Shown in pieces: positions 20,986 through 32,652 of a stretch of 64,000 nucleotides of DNA. Position 1 is the first letter of the stretch; each line of letters opens with the position of its first letter. The DNA lies in NCBI RefSeq assembly GCF_963259705.1, contig NC_081842.1, positions 67,778,787-67,842,786 of the forward strand, read 5' to 3'. The notes beneath the pieces are model-generated. The model was not told the origin of the DNA, did no database searches, and was given only the letters and a program-made list of their open reading frames with translations. Both the position numbers and the translations under genes were made by a program. The stretch is from Myotis daubentonii. Taxonomy: Eukaryota; Chordata; Mammalia; Chiroptera; Vespertilionidae.

Positions 20986-21945
20986 CTAGAGGCCCGGTGC
21001 ACAAAAATTTGTGCACTCGGGGGGGAAGAGGGGGTTCCTCAGCCTGGCCTGTGCCCTCTCGCAGTCTGGGACCCCTCGGGAGATAACGACCTGCTGGTTT
21101 AGGCCTGCTCCCGGGTGGCAGAGGGCAGGCCCAATCCCTAGGTGCAGCCCCTGGTCGGGCTCAGAGCAGGGCCGATTGGGGAGTTGGGGCGCCACCCCCT
21201 GTCATGCACAGAGCAGGGCGGATCAGGAGGTTGCGATGCCACCCTCAGTCACACTCAGGGTAGGGCTGATTGGGGGGTTGGGCACCGCCCCTGTCACACT
21301 CAAGGCAGGGTCGATGGGGATGTTGCAGCGCCACCCCCTGTCACACAGAGCAGGGCCAATCAGGGGGTTGGGGCGCTGCCTCCTGTCACGCACAGAGCAG
21401 GGCCCATCAGGGGGTTGGGGAGCTCCCCTCTGTCACACACAGAGCAGGGTCGATCAGGGGGTTGGGGAGCTCCCCCATGTCGCGCACAGAGCAGGGCCCA
21501 TCAGGGGGTTGGGGAGCTCCCCCCGTCATGAACAGATCAGGGCCCATCAGGGGGTTGAGGAGCTCCCCCCTGTCACACACACAGCAGGGCCTATGGGGAG
21601 GTTATGGCTCTACCCCGTCACACACAGAGCAGGGCCAGTGGGGTGGGGGGTGTTGGGGCGCCGCACCCTGTCACACACAGAGCCGCAGGGCGATCAGGGG
21701 GTTGTGGAGCTCCCCCCTATCAGGCACAGAGCAGGACTGATCAGGGGGTTGGGGCACCTTCCCCTGTCATGAACAGAGCAGGGCCGACAGGGAGGTTGTG
21801 GCCCCACCCCCTGTCACACACAGAGCCGCAGGGCGATCAGGGGGTTTGGGTGCTGCCCCCTGTCACGCTGATCCCGGTGCCTTAGGGCCTCGTGGCTCTG
21901 CTGATCCCGGTGCTGGGAGGCATATTACCCTTTTACTGTATAGAA
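20986..21945 (-). mobile_element. Helitron beta-type module with 47-bp minisatellite (array 3)
   Basis: Reverse-oriented. CTAG at 20986-20989 with the GTGCACAAAAATTTGTGCAC hairpin; 5' end ATTACCCTTTTACTGTATAGAA joined to alpha at 21945/21946. The centre of ordinary beta, including the CTCF-like pair, is missing. Instead a GC-rich tandem repeat fills about 21130-21860. Confidence 0.88.
21130..21860 (+). repeat. minisatellite, about 47-bp unit
   Basis: Units start AGAGCAGGGCCCATCAGGGG, followed by GTTGGGGAGCTCCCCCCTG and a TCACACAC stretch. Unit starts at 21394, 21441 and 21488 give a 47-bp period. I count about a dozen units with small indels. Reading frames of up to about 250 codons across it are by-products of the repeat. 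Confidence 0.9.
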
Positions 21946-22580
21946 TAGAGGCCTGGTGCATGGGTGGGGGCTGGCTGGTTTGCCCTGAAGGGTGTCTGGA
22001 TCAGGGTGGGGGTCCCCACTGGGGTGCCTGGCCAGCCTGGATGAGGGGATGATGGCTGTTTGCAGCTGGTCACACACCCTTCAGGGTGGGGGTCCCCACT
22101 GGGGGGCCTGGCCAGTCTGGGTGAGGGGCTGAGGGCTGTTTTCAGGCTGGGACTGAAGCTCCCAACTGCTCCTTTTTTTCTTTTTTTTATTTTTTATTCT
22201 GGGCCAGCTTTAGCTCTGGCTCCAGCTCTGAGGCCTCTGCTGCTGAAAGGAGGTATCAGGTTTGTTTGGGTTGTATAATTGAAACAATGTATAACTCCAG
22301 CTCTGAGATCCCAGTTTACTGAAAGCTGATTTCTGGGGTTTTGTTTAGCTTCTATATTTGTTACAATGTTTTTTAAACTGCAGGCTCAGAGGCCAGCAAG
22401 GCAGGCGGGGAACATTGGAGTCCTCAGTCACTGAAGCAAGCAAGCCTCATGTTAGTTTCACGCTGCCTGGCTGCCGGCCGCCATCTTGGCTGGCAGTTAA
22501 TTTGCATATCTCGCTGATTAGCCAATGGGAAGGATAGCGGTTGTATGCCAATTACCATGTTTTTCTTTTATTAGATAGGA
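21946..22580 (-). mobile_element. Helitron alpha module, variant (array 3)
   Basis: Reverse-oriented, 5' end is the reverse of TCCTATCTAATAAAAG at 22565-22580 with host T after it. It has CCGCCATCTTGGCTGG (YY1-like) and TAATTTGCATAT (octamer) near 22480-22510. The 3' side lacks the hairpin and abuts beta. Confidence 0.87.
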
Positions 22581-23100
22581 TACCATGTCACAAGTAATTG
22601 GCAGAAACTTTTTGCCTCCTACTGTTCCATAATTAATAGGTTAAAATTAATTCATTCTTTTATTTTGATGAAGCATAGTCACTTGTTTAAAATTAGGGAA
22701 CAGTTGTGGCACAATGTGAACCCAGATGATCTGACTTAAAGCCTATGCATTTTAAATAAAGATGACTATAGATATACAAAGAGATTCATAAAATTTCTTG
22801 GAGGAAACGCCATGTGGGGAGAGTGAGTGGGGACTAGAGCAGTGTATTAGGAGCTTCCGGAGCCAGCTAACATAGATGAGTCCCAGTGGACTTGATGGGG
22901 GACTGTGGTTAAGTGAGCAACACTGCACTTAAATGGTGAGAGAATGTGCAAGACTAATCTAACTTTTCAGGTCCAGCTCATGATTTCCATTAGAAAATGA
23001 AGGCCCATTATTGTCAGAACTTTAAGTTTCTCAAAAGAGCTTGACATCAGGTTGTTATGTAAACTTTTCTCATTTAAAAAAATACTGAATGAGCTCAAAA
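22581..23100. other. intergenic, nothing recognised
   Basis: No gene or named repeat is seen. Confidence 0.45.
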
Positions 23101-23129
23101 CAAATATAAAGATCTGTAATTTAGATCTG

Positions 23130-24000
23130 GTCAGTGTTTCCAATCTCTGGATTAGATGTAGAGCTTGAAAAATAAACCAAGGCCCAATTGTAAAGAACTT
23201 TGTACGCCATTCTAAGGAGTTTGTATTTTGTGAAACAGGCAATAGAAAGACATTTAAGGATCTCAAATAAGAGAATGACATGACCAGAAAGAGATTTTAT
23301 ATGATTTTCATGGACTAGGATTAAAACAATTAGTGGCAGTGAGATAAGTTTGGAGGCCATTTTTTATAGTCTAGAATAGAGATAAGGGATAGACTTGGAC
23401 ATAAATGTAAAATATATAGAAGATATTTTAGTTGTGGGATCAACAGGATTTTTGTATCAATTAAATATGGGAGTTAAGTAGGAATTACTCTTAGTCAATG
23501 TGGATGATGATGTCATTGATTTCAGAAGGAGTGCAACAGAGAAAATGGAGATGGTTTGTTTGAGTTTAACCTGCTTTTGAGATTAATTGGACAATAAAGG
23601 TTTAAAGCAAAGGAAGTGAGAGTGGGATTCAGATTTGGGAGTCATAAGTAAGCCAATGAATGGGAAAGAATGCAAATTTTCAAGGCAGGGCATTGCGTTG
23701 GATAGAAAAGCAGGCAATGGATGGAATGTAGGGAACATCACATTCTTAAGGGTGTGCCAAAGGAGAGAAACTGATAGAAGAGACAATGCGATCAAGGTTG
23801 AAGAAAACTAATGAAAACCAATAGAACAGTTTGAGGAATGAAGCAGCAAAAGTTTCAAGTTTTGTTTTTTTTTAATCAGATAGAATAAGAACAAAATATC
23901 TTTTGAATTGATGATCAGTGTGTCATTGAGGACTGTCACAAAAGCAATATTAGAGGAGTGGGGGAAATAGTAGAGGCACCATATAGGAACAGGGAGGGCT
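23130..24000 (-). mobile_element. LINE L2 fragment, antisense
   Basis: AGAACTTTGTACGCCATTCT, GAGAATGACATGACCAGAAA, AATGTGGATGATGATGTCAT and TGGGATTCAGATTTGGGAGT follow the order of the antisense L2 3' region. Diverged; edges approximate. Confidence 0.55.
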
Positions 24001-24096
24001 GGATCTTCAGGTAGCTTTCCTATTTTCTTTTCTTTTAAAAAATGTTATGAATCATCTTAGGAAACATTCCAAAATACCTCACTGAGGTTCTTTTAT

Positions 24097-24227
24097 GCAG
24101 GAGTGGGCAAAATTGGGTTTACAGTTGTGAGTACATGAAACACAGATTTGATAAAGCTATTATAATAATCCTAACCTGCATGTCTTTTTCCATATGAACA
24201 ACTGTAAACCTACTTTAACCCACCCTG
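24097..24227. mobile_element. short mariner-type inverted-repeat element
   Basis: 131-bp element with inverted ends CAGGAGTGGGCAAAATTGGG and the reverse of CAGGGTGGGTTAAAGTAGG, both followed inward by GTTTACAGTTGT and its complement. TA follows the right end, as for Tc1/mariner. The centre is AT-rich and non-coding. Confidence 0.75.
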
Positions 24228-25370
24228 TATAATGTAATATTTATTTTCTAAGAATAAAACTCTTTAAAGAATTTTAAATGACACTTTGGTCAAAATTTTT
24301 TGAGCAGAATGCTGTCATTTGATGTTTTATGTACAGATAATTTTTTCAAGGAACTTTTTGTAGACAATTTAGGCAACATTTCACTAGAAATATCTTAAAT
24401 TTTTTAGAGAAAAGTGAAACAACTAACTTTCTCCAGATTCCTTTGCCACTTTGAGCAAAAAGTATTATTAAACAGCAATAATGCACAGAGGTTAAACTGA
24501 CTTGTCAGCATGCTCTAAGGCATTGCTCGGTTTTGTATTTAAAGGTCCTGAGCCCCCAGTTTCTTCCATACTTTAGATTCCGTGCACAAGTCTCTCTTTC
24601 CCTCTGGGTGTTCGGACTGTTGTGAGATCCATCTCTTCCTGGAAATTTACTGCAGGCAAGTATTGGTTTGTTAATTAAAATGGACTGTGCACTCAAAGTA
24701 CATGTATTAAAATGGGGAATTTGTAAGCAGCAAAGTTTATGATCCTGCTGTGTTACCTCTAGTGTCCTGGTATTCAATGCTTATGGCGGATAGGTGGAAA
24801 CAACTACTATTACAGCAGTAGCAGCAGCAGCAACAAGCCACAAGCAGCAATAGGTGTCATTGTATGAATGTCTACTACTGTCTGGTGCGATACCATATGC
24901 CTCTAAAATCCTCATAGCTGCTCTTCCAGAAAAGGCAAGGGGTTGTGTAAGGCTGCGTACCTGATAAGAGAAAATCCGTGGTTTCTTTGATGCCAAAGTA
25001 TGTATTCTATTCACTAGGTTATGCTTACTGTTTTTTGTTTGTTTGTTGTTTTTTGTGTTGTTTTTTTAAGGTTTAGACTGTTCCTTTTCATGATGAGAGT
25101 TTGAACATAACCTGTGAATTGGTAGGCTATAGGTAGTAGTGTTTTAGTTTACTGGTATCTGTGAGGCTGTAAACATTGTCTTCTATATATTCTTCATTTT
25201 ATCCTGTTACCTTTCATTATAAAAGACAAGGAGAAGAAGGCACACTAGTGTTTTAATGTAACATGAATTTCTCTTGGACATTGCATAGGGGAGATCAATT
25301 ACTGGAATTCTCAGAAAGGCTGTGCATAACACTGGACTTTTTATATCAAAATCAAAGCTTCCGAGTTTGT
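24228..25370. other. intergenic, nothing clearly recognised
   Basis: AT-rich sequence. A short CAG-rich stretch lies at about 24815-24835, and the part around 24800-25020 might be a decayed MIR, but this is not firm. Confidence 0.4.
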
Positions 25371-25389
25371 GATGGGTATGGGCCTCCAG

Positions 25390-26235
25390 CCGGGGCCTCT
25401 CTGCGTCCATGACAGATTCACTTGGTTGTTTACCAGACGGCTCAAATTCAACATGTCCCAAACTGAACTCCCTTATCTTTCCAAACATACTTATTCCAGT
25501 GTTTCTCCTCTCTGTTGATGGCAACTCCATTCTTTCAGTTCCTCAGACTAAATCCCTGGGATAATCTTTAAATCCTTTGTGTCACATTCCTATGCAATCC
25601 ATCAACAATCCCTGTTGTCTTTGCCTTCACAATACATCAGATTCCTACCTCATTTTAACCTCTCTACAACTACCACCCCGATTAAAGCCACCACTAACTA
25701 TGGACGGGTTTATTATAGGAGCCTCATAACTGGTTTGCCTCTTCTCACTCAGTCACTTTCTTAACAGAGTAGCCTGAGTGGTCATGTTAGGACATGGGTA
25801 GGTTATGTCACTCCTGTTGTTCAAACACTCCCATGCCTCCTCATTTCACTCTGAGTAAAAGCTCCAAACTTAGAGTGTTCCCAGGGCCCTCTGTCATCTG
25901 CTTCCCCCTCTGATCTCACTTCACCTTCTCCTACTCTCCCCATGGCCCACTATGCTCTGGACACTGCCTTTTTCTCTCTTCTTCAATACACCAGCCCCAT
26001 TTTGTCTTACGTTTTTGAATGACTGTATATTTTTCCAGATATCTATATGGCTAGCTTCCTCATCTCTTTCAAACCTTTGTTCAAATGTCACCTAACCTGA
26101 CCATCTTATTTAAAATTGCTACAATTCCACTGAAAACACTCATCCCCAGGTTCCTCCTTACCATACTTTTTTTTTTTTTCATAGCTCTGATACCACTTGA
26201 CTCTTTTCTTATTGTAGAATACACCACTATATATT
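25390..26235 (+). mobile_element. LINE L2, 3' half
   Basis: Sense L2 fragment. AACATGTCCCAAACTGAACT, GATGGCAACTCCATTCTTTC, GTCACTCCTGTTGTTCAAAC and TTGTTCAAATGTCACCTAAC appear in the order of the L2 ORF end and 3' region. Coding is broken by many stops. Confidence 0.75.
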
Positions 26236-26311
26236 TTAGGGAAGCCAATTCCATTGTTGGATAATTTGTTCAAAAATTATTTCAAACCGGACTGGAAATA
26301 TGCATCCTATA

Positions 26312-27055
26312 ATCACCTCACACCTGTCAGAATGGCTATCATCAACAAATCAACAAACAAGTGTTGGCAAGGATGCAGAGAAAAAGGAACCCTGGTGCAC
26401 TGCTGGTGGGAGTGCAGACTGGTGCAGCCACTGTGGAAAACAGTATGGAGTTTCCTCAAAAAGTTAAAAATGGAACTTCCATTTGACTCAGTGATCCCAC
26501 TTCTAGGAATATATCTTAAGAAACCTGAAACACCCATCAGAAAGAATATATGCACCCCTATGTTCATTGCAGCTCAATTTACAATAGCTAAGATATGGAA
26601 ACAGCCCAAGTGACAATCAGCAAATGAGTGGATAAAAAGCTGTGGTACATTTACACAATGGAATACTTCTCGGTGGTAAAAAAGAAGGAACTCTTACTAT
26701 TTGCAACAGCATGTATGGACCTGGAGAGCATCATGCTAAGCAAATAAGCCAGTCAGAGACAGATAAGTATCACATGATCTCACTCTTATGTGGAATCTAA
26801 TGAACAAAATAAAATGATGAACAAAATAGATCCAAATACATAGAAGCATGGAATACACTAATGAATTTCAAAGGGAAGGTGGGGTGGTTGGGTTGGGGGG
26901 TGAGTGATTAACTGAGAACTTATAGGCATATTTGGACACAGACAATAGAGAGGTGAAGGCCTGGGAGGGGTGGGTGCTAGGTGGAGGGGGTTAATGGCAG
27001 AGCAAACAAAGGGGACATCTGTGATACTTGCAACAATAAAGAAAAAAAGGTAATG
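26312..27055 (+). mobile_element. 5'-truncated L1: end of ORF2 and 3' UTR
   Basis: Sense L1 fragment starting in ORF2 ([16 protein letters not shown], then [16 protein letters not shown] and [17 protein letters not shown], followed by a stop) and continuing through a G-rich 3' UTR to an A-rich tail near 27040. About 35-40 bases upstream of it are also found at 28062-28098. Confidence 0.9.
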
Positions 27056-27344
27056 AAAACAAAAAGCATAATTACACTAACAATCATCACAATAATGAAA
27101 ACCAGCCCACATCCCCTACACCCACCACTGTGGTTTCTACAGTCAGCACCATCCCCTGGGTCAGGTATGTGCTAAGGGATTTAAAGTAGTATATTTGTTT
27201 TGTTGGTTTGTGAAAGGAAATCAGAATCATCTTTAATATTTCCATTGATGTGCGTTCCTTGGCTCCCAGGGGACTGGCCTCCTTATCTGAGTAGAAATGG
27301 CATGGCAAGGACTTGTTGCATCTCTGTCTATGAAATAATGTATT

Positions 27345-27895
27345 TTTTCGTGTTTAAGATGCCCCCATGTATAAGATGCCCCCCACTTTACCAACCCCAA
27401 GTTAAGAAATCAATATTTTAAACATTTTGTTGTTTTCCTCTTAAGGCATCTTCTTTTTTAGCATCTTAAGGAGTTGTTGTTCTTCCTGTTTTCTCCACTG
27501 TCTGATCATTCACGCAGTGGGAGGAGGTCCAAATTGTCCTTTCTGCAGCTCTATTTCCATACTCTTTTGCATAGCTGATTACTTTCAGTTTGAATTTTGC
27601 AGAGTAAGACAATCACTTACCAGCATTTATCTTTTTATTGTTTGACATCTTTATGGGCTCAGAATGCTCTGGTCCCTGTTGCATCTACACACTCTCCACC
27701 TGCACCTCCAATTATGGCATCAGCTGACATCAGTAACAATAAGGCTCATGATTAGAGGAAGCCTGTTTGACAAGGTATGGGCAGCAACGCACCTGTGGCT
27801 CCCTCCTAGGCTGACTTCTGTGTATAAGATGCCCCTCGATTTTCAGTTTAACAATTTTAGAAAAAAGTAGTGTCTTATACATAGAAAAATATAGT
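27345..27895. mobile_element. DNA transposon remnant with inverted ends, family not assigned
   Basis: TATTTTTTCGTGTTTAAGATGCCCC at the left (with a second GTATAAGATGCCCC nearby) and the reverse pattern GTCTTATACATAGAAAAATA at the right form imperfect inverted ends, about 550 bp apart. TA flanks suggest a mariner-type element. The interior is non-coding as far as I can read. Confidence 0.45.
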
Positions 27896-27965
27896 AAACA
27901 TAATCAAATAATACTGGGTTCATACCCTGGATTTCTCACAATACTGCCTTTCAACTGGCAACAAC

Positions 27966-27967
<2 letters not shown>

Positions 27968-28014
<47 letters not shown>

Positions 28015-28021
28015 GAGAGAA
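27968..28021 (+). repeat. (GA)n microsatellite
   Basis: Near-pure GA dinucleotide run. Confidence 0.95.
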
Positions 28022-28530
28022 ATTTAATTCAAAAGAAATATTTTGAAGAGCAAGAAAAAATTATTTAAAACTGAACTGGAAATATGCATCCTATAATCTG
28101 TATGTTGGTAGTCTTCTTTAAGAGTATGACTCAAGGAATGGTTTATGAATTCTTTGCTACTTTGTTTTAATTTTAATCTTTTTACAGGACCTATAAAGTT
28201 AAAAAAATTGGAAACCTATTTCAATTGGTAAATAACGAATATGCTTTGAATAATTCACATTATATTATAATTAAGTAGTATAAATTTCCATGTTCTACAC
28301 TTTCATAGATATCGGATTCCATATCTATGTAAGGAAAACAGGTTATAGATTTTTCATTTCTATGTGTGCAATTTAGTGGTGTCATTTTTGATCTCACAAG
28401 GCTCTATATTTGCATGACAAATACATGGTGTGCAATCTCTCAAAGTTACTATGCAAAATGCATGAAATCCCACAAGTTTTCATTGTCTCTTCCAGGTGAG
28501 GCTAAGTTTGAGCTTCAGCATTCTCTAAAG

Positions 28531-28710
28531 CAGTGGTTCTCAACCTTCCTAACCCTTTAATACAGTTCCTCATGTTGTGGTGCCCCCAACCATAAAATTA
28601 TTTTAGTTGCTACTTCATAAGTGTAATTTTGCTACTGTTATGAATTGTAATGTAAATATCTGATATGCAGGATGTATTTTCATTGTTCGTGACCCACAGG
28701 TTGAGAACCG
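28531..28710. mobile_element. non-autonomous hAT element, shorter relative of the one at 7.6 kb
   Basis: It starts CAGTGGTTCTCAACCTTCC and ends with the reverse of CGGTTCTCAACCTGTGGGTC. The body shares ACAGTTCCTCATGTTGTG and ATATCTGATATGCAGGATGT with 7586-7853, with an internal deletion. The target duplication is imperfect (CTCTAAAG left, CTAAAG right). Confidence 0.8.
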
Positions 28711-29300
28711 CTAAAGGCTTATATAAACATGTTTTATGGGTGACTTCTGTATTGTGTGTGTGAATATAATACCTGCATTTATATAGAGAGGAGTGGAAAT
28801 GAGTAATGAGTAGCCTAATTTTTGTTATACCCTTATCTTTTTCTTGGCGATTCTGACCTTTGATTTATCTGGATTAGGAGCAAACAGATTTATATCAACT
28901 CAGATGAAAAATAAACCTCATTGAAGCACTCAGTAGAGCAAGAAGATTGTAAGGATGCCAGTTTCTGTTCAGTGCCCTGCTGACCCTCTCTGCTAATGTT
29001 ACCAGCTATCTGTGGAAGCATAAGGGAAACCAGGCTTGGTAGGTCCTCATCCTGCCCTGCTTGGATTGCATTGACCTTGGATTTGCTCACAAATTTGGAA
29101 TAGCAGAGAACTATTTGGTGCCATTGCCCTCATTTATCTGCAAGTCACCTCTGAGTGTTTTATCACAGCCATGAAGTTTATCTATTGAACAGTATGGAAG
29201 AAGCACAGGAATCTCAAGATGCAATCTATACCCTTGAGGAGTGTGTATTCTACTTAGTTAACTTGTTTTAAATCACCAAAATTCTTATAGATTTCACTTA
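28711..29300. other. intergenic, nothing recognised
   Basis: No gene or named repeat. Confidence 0.5.
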
Positions 29301-29311
29301 AACTATTTTTT

Positions 29312-29530
29312 TTTCTTTCTTAAAAAATACATTTTTATTGATTTCAGGAAGGGAGAGGAAGAGAGAGACAGAAATATTAATGATGAGAGAGAATCATTGA
29401 TTGGCTGCCTCCTGCATGACCCCAATGAGGGATCTAGCCTGCAACCAGGGCATGTGTCCTGACCGGGAATTGAACCATGACCTCTTGGTTCATAAGTCGA
29501 TGCTCAACCACTGAGCTATACCACCCAGGC
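29312..29530 (-). mobile_element. Ves SINE
   Basis: Reverse-oriented Ves SINE with GGAAGAGAGAGACAGAAATA, GATTGGCTGCCTCCTGCATG and a tRNA-like head ending CACTGAGCTATACCACCCAG. AAACTA direct repeats flank it. Confidence 0.88.
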
Positions 29531-29854
29531 AAACTAGTTTTGTTTTTCTTATTAACAAGGATAGAACTAAAGATTGGGAACAACTGTCCATATAAATGAG
29601 CTTCTATGACTTATATGCATGTTTTATAGATACATACGGGTGCAGCTGTGATCTTTGTGGAGGAAAATAACATATGTAATCAAAAGAAACAGTTCTTTTT
29701 TTAAAAAAAAGTGCAAATAATTTTTATTCACAATTGGTTTGCTAACTAGAGTTGACAGATGAATAATAACAAGTACTAAATTATATTACTTTCTTTCTGT
29801 ATTTTTCAGTTTCCTAACATTTTGACACACAAAAGGATAAGAGAAGAATAATCT

Positions 29855-30290
29855 TTGGATTATGCTAAGTGAAATAAGCCAGTCAGAGAAAGACAAATAC
29901 CATATGATCTCACTTATATGTGGAAACTCATGAGCAAAATAAACTGATGAATAAAATAGAAGCAGAGGCATGGATACATGGCACAGACTGTCAGAAGTCA
30001 GAGGGGAGAAGGAGAAGGGACTGGATGAAAGAAGGTGAAGGGATTAACCAAAAAACATATACACATAACACAGAGATACAGACAAATGTGTGGTGATGGC
30101 TAGAAGGAAAGGGGGTAGAGTAGGGGGAGTTGGACAAAGGGGCAGAAAATAGGGACAGAAAGAGACTTTGCTTGGGGTGTGGGCACACGATGCAGTGTGC
30201 AGATGATGTTTTGTGGGGTTGTACACTTGAAACCTGTATAGTTTTGTGAACCAATATTATGCAACAAATTTAATTTTAAAGAGAAGAAGA
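29855..30290 (+). mobile_element. L1 3' end fragment
   Basis: Sense: TATGCTAAGTGAAATAAGCC, CATATGATCTCACTTATATG, CACTTGAAACCTGTATAG and AAATTTAATTTTAAAG are the usual end of L1 ORF2 and 3' UTR. Confidence 0.85.
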
Positions 30291-30815
30291 TAAATCTTTG
30301 GGCTTTCAAGTTTGTTTTAGTTTAACTCTTAGTCAAAATGTGGTCCTAGGACCTTGCATATGGTCTTCAAGGTTGTTTCTATTTTCATAATAATGCTAAG
30401 ATGTTGTTTTCTGTTCTCTTTGAGTGCAAAATAGAGGGTTTAGAGATAATTCACAGCATTTCTTGATATTGCTTTGATGGCGTATGGAGTACTTGTGTAT
30501 TTATTTGTGTGTGTGTGTGTGTGTTTCTAGATTTTTCTAAAGTAAGTTCTTTGGAATCAATAATTTCTAAGGGTATAAAGGGATCCTGAGACCAAAAAGT
30601 CTGAGAATTGCTGTTTAGGTAATATGAAATATATATTAGGGCCACTTAAGATTGAATTAGTTTTAAGTTTGGGAAACATCCCTTTAGAAACATATCAAAT
30701 TCTAAAATGTTATGAAATATGAAAAATTGATTCAAGTTAATAAATTTTATCATTTGATTTATCTGAATTGGTTATAAATTACTGGTCAACCACTACTGGT
30801 CTTTTTTTAGAGTTA
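30291..30815. other. intergenic, nothing recognised
   Basis: AT-rich, with a short TG repeat near 30507-30523. Confidence 0.5.
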
Positions 30816-30819
30816 TTTA

Positions 30820-31116
30820 AAGGTTCACTTTATTTTTAGTTGTATTTATTGGGGTGACATTGGTTAATAAAATTACATAGGTTTCATGTGTACAATTCTA
30901 AAAATCTGTATATTGTATTGTGTGTTCACCACCCCAAGTCCAGTCTCCTTCCATCACCATTTATCCTCTCTTTACCCTCTCCTATCTCCATCCACCTCCC
31001 TTTCTCTCTGGTAATCGCCACACCATTGTCTGTGTGTATGAGGTTTTCTTTTTATTTGTTCGTTTAATCCTTTCACTTTTTTCACCAAGCCCTGGTGGTT
31101 ATGACTCAAACGTGTT
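30820..31116 (-). mobile_element. L1 3' UTR fragment, antisense
   Basis: TATTTATTGGGGTGACATTG and TGTGTTCACCACCCCAAGTC are the reverse of the L1 3' end used by several copies here (compare 57600-57740). A solo LTR was inserted next to it. Confidence 0.8.
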
Positions 31117-31120
31117 CCTT

Positions 31121-31625
31121 TGATGGGGAGCATAAGACATTTTGGGGGCTAGCAATCTGGATTAGTCCCAGTAACCTGCTTTCTACTGCACTCTCTTGCT
31201 AGCCGATAATTAACTCCATTTGTGAAAGAATATAGGAGACTAGCAGGAACTCTGTACCTAAGTTAATTAATATCCCTAATGCACATTCTTGTTAGCCTAT
31301 AGTCTAGTCACTGCCCCTTCTTAATTATCTGGTCTGTCCTTGGTTCCTCCCATACCAGGTGTCTTCTGGTTATCTGCGCTATGTTGTGCTCAAGGCTGAA
31401 AGCTTTCTTCAAGATAAATCTGCTGAGCACAATAAAGCTTTCTCTGCCCCGTTTTATTCTCTTTAACCCTTCCAGTATATATAAAGGAAATCTCATTGTC
31501 CAGGTTGTTCAGGATTTGGATCTTAGGGTCCCCTGAACCAGCAGCGCTGTTTTAAATAAAGGCTCTTTCCTGAACCTCAAAGTTCCGACTGTCACTTCCG
31601 CACCAATTTCGTAAATTCCATAACA
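31121..31625 (+). mobile_element. solo LTR of an endogenous retrovirus (4-bp target duplication)
   Basis: 505-bp unit starting TGATGGGG and ending CCATAACA, flanked by the exact 4-bp repeat CCTT (31117-31120 and 31626-31629). The TG...CA ends and 4-bp duplication fit a class I (gamma-like) retrovirus LTR. A TATATATAAAGG box lies near 31478 and polyadenylation signals at about 31430 (AATAAAG) and 31554 (AATAAA), consistent with U3-R-U5 order on the + strand. No internal retroviral region is present. Confidence 0.85.
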
Positions 31626-31629
31626 CCTT

Positions 31630-32370
31630 AGCTATAGATTGCGCTCTCTTTCTCTATTTTTGTCTTGTTTTATAAATAAAATGATTTCAGGACATTTTCT
31701 TTAAAATTAACACAAGCAGGACTTGGGTTTGATTATTAACATAGCCTCCAAAATTAACCTGCCTTCTAGACAAACACTGTGTGTTTAAGCCAACCAGTCG
31801 GTGGTGTTTTGTTAAGGCTGCACCAGCAGACTGGTACACCGCGGGGCTGGGTCTAACCTGCCTTAAGTGTGGGTCATGTTTGATGTAAATACTTACCCAT
31901 TTGTAGCCTAAATAAACATTTGAAGCAATCCACTTATCTCTTATCTTCTCAATTCAAAATGTTTACTATATCTTTCTCTGGGCTTTTTTAAGTCTCCCAC
32001 TTTTTTTTCCAAGATACATTTCTAAGACTATTCTGTCAAATATTTTAAAAATCAGCATTAACTTTTAAAGTGAGACAATTCATAAAAGTAATGCTCTAGT
32101 GGAGATATTGATAGTGGGGGAAGCAAATTTATGAGTGGTCTCTTAGGTATATATTCCTCCCCCCCCCCCTTTTTAAAAATTTTTAAATAATGACATTTTA
32201 TTTTTGTGAAATGAAACATGCTTATTATAAGATTCAAGCAATAAAAAAACCATAATTGATAAAAATTCAAATACTCAGAAACACTGATATTAGCTGAATA
32301 TTTTACTATGAATATATGTCAAAATAAGGAAAGACAGGTTACTTTAAATAAAAAAAATATTAAATTTTTT
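31630..32370. other. intergenic, mostly unrecognised
   Basis: AT-rich sequence with a poly(C)/poly(T) stretch near 32157-32173. A 35-bp piece at 32092-32126 is repeated at 32528-32562. Confidence 0.45.
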
Positions 32371-32379
32371 TGTTACTTG

Positions 32380-32645
32380 ATTTTAAACTAGAGAAACAAA
32401 AGCTGTGACTTTGAGGTAAAAATGCCTCTACCATGTACAACACCGAGAGTGAATATTAATGTAAACTACAGAGTCTGAGTGATAACGATGTGCCACTGTT
32501 GGCTTATTTATTCTAACAATTGTACTGCTCTAGTGGAGATGTTGATAGTGGGGGAAGCAATGCATGTCTGGAGGCAGGGAGTATATAGGAAGTCTTTGTT
32601 CTTTCTGCTCAATTTTGCTGTGAACTTTAAACTGCTCTAAATATG
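32380..32645 (+). mobile_element. old L1 3' UTR fragment
   Basis: CTAGTGGAGATGTTGATAGT, GGGGGAAGCAATGCATG and CAATTTTGCTGTGAACTTTA match a familiar 3'-end pattern of old mammalian L1. Confidence 0.55.
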
Positions 32646-32652
32646 AAGCATA

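Noticed and set aside
21011..21772. Long open frames (up to about 250 codons) in overlapping frames
   Set aside because: They follow a 47-bp GC-rich tandem repeat inside a Helitron. Several frames are open at once and no domain is recognisable.
26254..26613. 119-codon frame as a host gene
   Set aside because: It is the C-terminal end of L1 ORF2, matching the young L1 at 59.7-60.3 kb.
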